This document shows positions 62,201-64,000 of a stretch of 64,000 nt of DNA, one piece after another. The DNA is taken from NCBI GenBank assembly GCA_037893245.1, contig JBAIAA010000653.1, positions 1,240,001 through 1,304,000 on the forward strand. The letters are read 5' to 3'. This stretch comes from Crossaster papposus. Taxonomy: Eukaryota; Echinodermata; Asteroidea; Velatida; Solasteridae. Positions within the stretch are counted from its first letter, which is position 1; each line of letters starts with the position of its first letter. The position numbers and the translations under genes were made by a program. Below the pieces are notes generated by a model. That model searched no databases. It was not told where the DNA came from and saw only the letters and a list, made by a program, of their open reading frames with translations.

Positions 62201-64000
62201 ATTGTGTGCACAAACCTATGGCGAATTTGAAACGCGTGTGTTAACGTTAACATTTTCAGAAAATCAAAATAAAATACTAACAAAGCATGCCCCGGGTCAA
62301 ATTGCTAATTTTGCCATTCCTGGAGGCCCCTCTCTATCTCCTAACACCCAGCCCCTTCCCGGGGCATGCTTTCCTTCATGCCCTTATTTGTGGGCGGGGA
62401 TTGTGGGCACAAACCTATGGCGAATTTGAAACGCGTGTGTTAACGTTAAAATTTTCAGAAAATCGAAATAAAATACTAACAAAGCATGCCCCGGGTCAAA
62501 TTGCTAATTTTGCCATTCCTGGAGGCCCCCCTCTATCTCCTAACACCCAGCCCCTTCCCGGGGCATGATTTCCGTCATGCCCTTATTTGTGGGAGGGGAT
62601 TGTGTGCACAAACCTATGGCGAATTTGAAACGCGTGTGTTAACGTTAACATTTTCAGAAAATCGAAATAAAATACTAACAAAGCATGCCCCGGGTCAAAT
62701 TGCTAATTTTGCCATTCCTGGAGGCCCCCCTCTATCTCCTAACACCCAGCCCCTTCCCGGGGCATGCTTTCCTTCATGCCCTTATTTGTGGGCGGGGATT
62801 GTGTGCACAAACCTATGGCGAATTTGAAACGCGTGTGTTAACGTTACAATTTTCAGAAAATCGAAATAAAATAATAACAAAACATGCCCCGGGTCAAATT
62901 GCTAATTTTGCCATTCCTGGAGGCCCCCCTCTATCTCCTAACACCCAGCCCCTTCCCGGGGCATGATTTCCTTCATGCCATTATTTGTGGGCGGGGATTG
63001 TGTGCACAAACCTATGGCGAATTTGAAACGCGTGTGTTAACGTTAACATTTTCAGAAAATCGAAATAAAATACTAACAAAGCATTCCCCGGGTCAAATTG
63101 CTAATTTTGCCATTCCTGGAGGCCCCCCTCTATCTCCTAACACCCAGCCCCTTCCCGGGGCATGCTTTCCTTCATGCCCTTATTTGTGGGCGGGGATTGT
63201 GTGCACAAACCTATGGCGAATTTGAAACGCGTGTGTTAACGTTACAATTTTCAGAAAATCGAAATAAAATAATAACAAAACATGCCCCGGGTCAAATTTC
63301 TAATTTTGCCATTCCTGGAGGCCCCCCTCTATCTCCTAACACCCAGCCCCTTCCCGGTGCATGCTTTCCTTCATGCCATTATTTGTGGGCGGGGATTGTG
63401 TGCACAAACCTATGGCGAATTTGAAACGCGTGTGTTAACGTTACAATTTTCAGAAAATTTAAATAAAATAATAACAAAAAATGCCCCGGGTCAAATTGCT
63501 AATTTTGCCAATCCTGGAGGCCCCCCTCTATCTCCTAACACCCAGCCCCTTCCCGGTGCATGCTTTCCTTCATGCCATTATTTGTGGGCGGGGATTGTGT
63601 GCACAAACCTATGGCGAATTTGAAACGCGTGTGTTAACGTTAACATTTTCAGAAAATCAAAATAAAATACTAACAAAGCATGCCCCGGGTCAAATTGCTA
63701 ATTTTGCCATTCCTGGAGGCCCCTCTCTATCTCCTAACACCCAGCCCCTTCCCGGGGCATGCTTTCCTTCATGCCCTTATTTGTGGGCGGGGATTGTGGG
63801 CACAAACCTATGGCGAATTTGAAACGCGTGTGTTAACGTTAAAATTTTCAGAAAATCGAAATAAAATACTAACAAAGCATGCCCCGGGTCAAATTGCTAA
63901 TTTTGCCATTCCTGGAGGCCCCCCTCTATCTCCTAACACCCAGCCCCTTCCCGGGGCATGATTTCCGTCATGCCCTTATTTGTGGGAGGGGATTGTGTGC
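59261..64000. repeat. Sat-B right-end domain with distinct variants
   Basis: About 24 monomers dominated by variants rare or absent elsewhere: AATAATAACAAAACATGCC, CGGTGCATGCTTTCC with GCCATTATTTG, GATTGTGGGCACAAACC, GCATGATTTCC and GGGAGGGGATT. Some (CGGTGCATGC with GCCATTATTTG) are also seen singly near 23680, 51800, 52795 and 57000. A block of about 4.6 monomers at about 61700-62607 recurs at about 63093-64000 (offset 1393 bp). Both copies contain AAAATTTAAATAAA and GCCAATCCTGG. The array continues past the window edge. Confidence 0.82.

Larger units (their letters stand above)
5958..64000. repeat. Sat-B satellite array, about 199-bp monomers with higher-order structure
   Basis: This head-to-tail array contains about 291 monomers and runs past the right edge of the window. 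Registers such as GCATGCCCCGGGTC step by 199 bp. A subtype with GCGAAATGAAAC lacks two bases, and a subtype with CCTGTGGAGG gains one net base. Subtypes are best told apart by the bases after GTGTGTTAACGTTA, which read ACATTTTC, CAATTTTC, CAATTTAC, AAATTTTC, AAATGTTC, AAAGTTTC, ACAGTTTC or ACAATTTC. All monomers are in one orientation and no insertion interrupts them. The length is close to one nucleosome repeat, which is common for centromeric and pericentromeric satellites. I do not recognise the family. Confidence 0.97.

Noticed and set aside
5977-63961. Hundreds of overlapping plus-strand reading frames of 75-185 codons with near-identical translations in Sat-B.
   Set aside because: The monomer is 199 bp (3 x 66 + 1), so the frame shifts each monomer and most frames end at the same TTTGAAAC stop. 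Frames change length only with 1-2 bp indels, overlap each other, and show no codon constraint, start context or domain. They are a by-product of the repeat.
5958-64000. CRISPR array, given the regular repeats.
   Set aside because: The whole 199-bp unit is repeated, including what would be the spacers. There are no short direct repeats with unique spacers and no cas genes.
1-64000. CENP-B box in either satellite.
   Set aside because: I looked for the core pattern TTCGNNNNANNCGGG on both strands of both consensus monomers. The TTCG sites present (for example TTCGCCATAGG on the minus strand of Sat-B) lack the CGGG half.
1-64000. Mobile elements, rRNA, tRNA or telomere repeats.
   Set aside because: No long terminal repeats, transposase-like frames, terminal inverted repeats with target duplications, conserved rRNA or tRNA blocks, or TTAGGG-type runs are visible. 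The inverted repeat in Sat-B is internal to each monomer and is not an element end.

Overview
The whole window is satellite DNA and I find no gene in it. Two unrelated tandem-repeat families meet head to tail at a sharp junction near base 5957. The left family, called Sat-A here, fills 1-5957 with monomers of about 219 bp, roughly 27 of them. The right family, Sat-B, fills 5958-64000 with monomers of about 199 bp, roughly 291 of them. All monomers I could read lie in one orientation. Both arrays run off the window edges. This is typical of a eukaryotic heterochromatic, pericentromeric, centromeric or subtelomeric region. The sequence alone does not identify the species, and the family names are mine.

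Sat-A (1-5957) has at least three monomer subtypes. One rare subtype (894, 1987, 2860) always follows the same partner subtype. The array also holds one 32-bp net deletion near 3050, one monomer cut down to 52 bp at 4140, and a duplicated block of about 0.5 kb. Each monomer carries three perfect palindromes, and a 23-bp strictly alternating purine/pyrimidine tract is present in typical monomers.

Sat-B (5958-64000) is built hierarchically. Monomers carry a 15-bp perfect inverted repeat around a 61-bp loop, a GC box, an AATAAA hexamer and a TACTAAC heptamer. Groups of monomers form higher-order repeats: an almost perfect tandem pair of 16-mers (2 x 3189 bp, 7372-13749), a 5-mer pair (about 18720-20709), a 6-mer pair (about 54300-56703) and others. 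Above this sits a super-duplication: about 12070-28000 recurs as about 28035-43360, at an offset of 15.4-16.2 kb. A 4.4-kb stretch of it differs at only about eight positions by eye. The offset changes mainly in whole-monomer steps, plus changes in G-run length.

Elsewhere in Sat-B, eleven monomers have the GC box replaced by pure G runs of 13-25 bases, in three clusters. A 198-bp frame-marker monomer is confined to 6.6-21.1 kb and 28.7-36.9 kb. The right end (about 59-64 kb) has its own variant set.

The many overlapping short reading frames are a by-product of the 199-bp period (one base more than a multiple of three) and have no coding support. I see no transposon, RNA gene, CRISPR array or telomere repeat. 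What is worth a second look is the nested duplication structure, the G-run cassettes, the inverted repeat and the clean inter-satellite junction.
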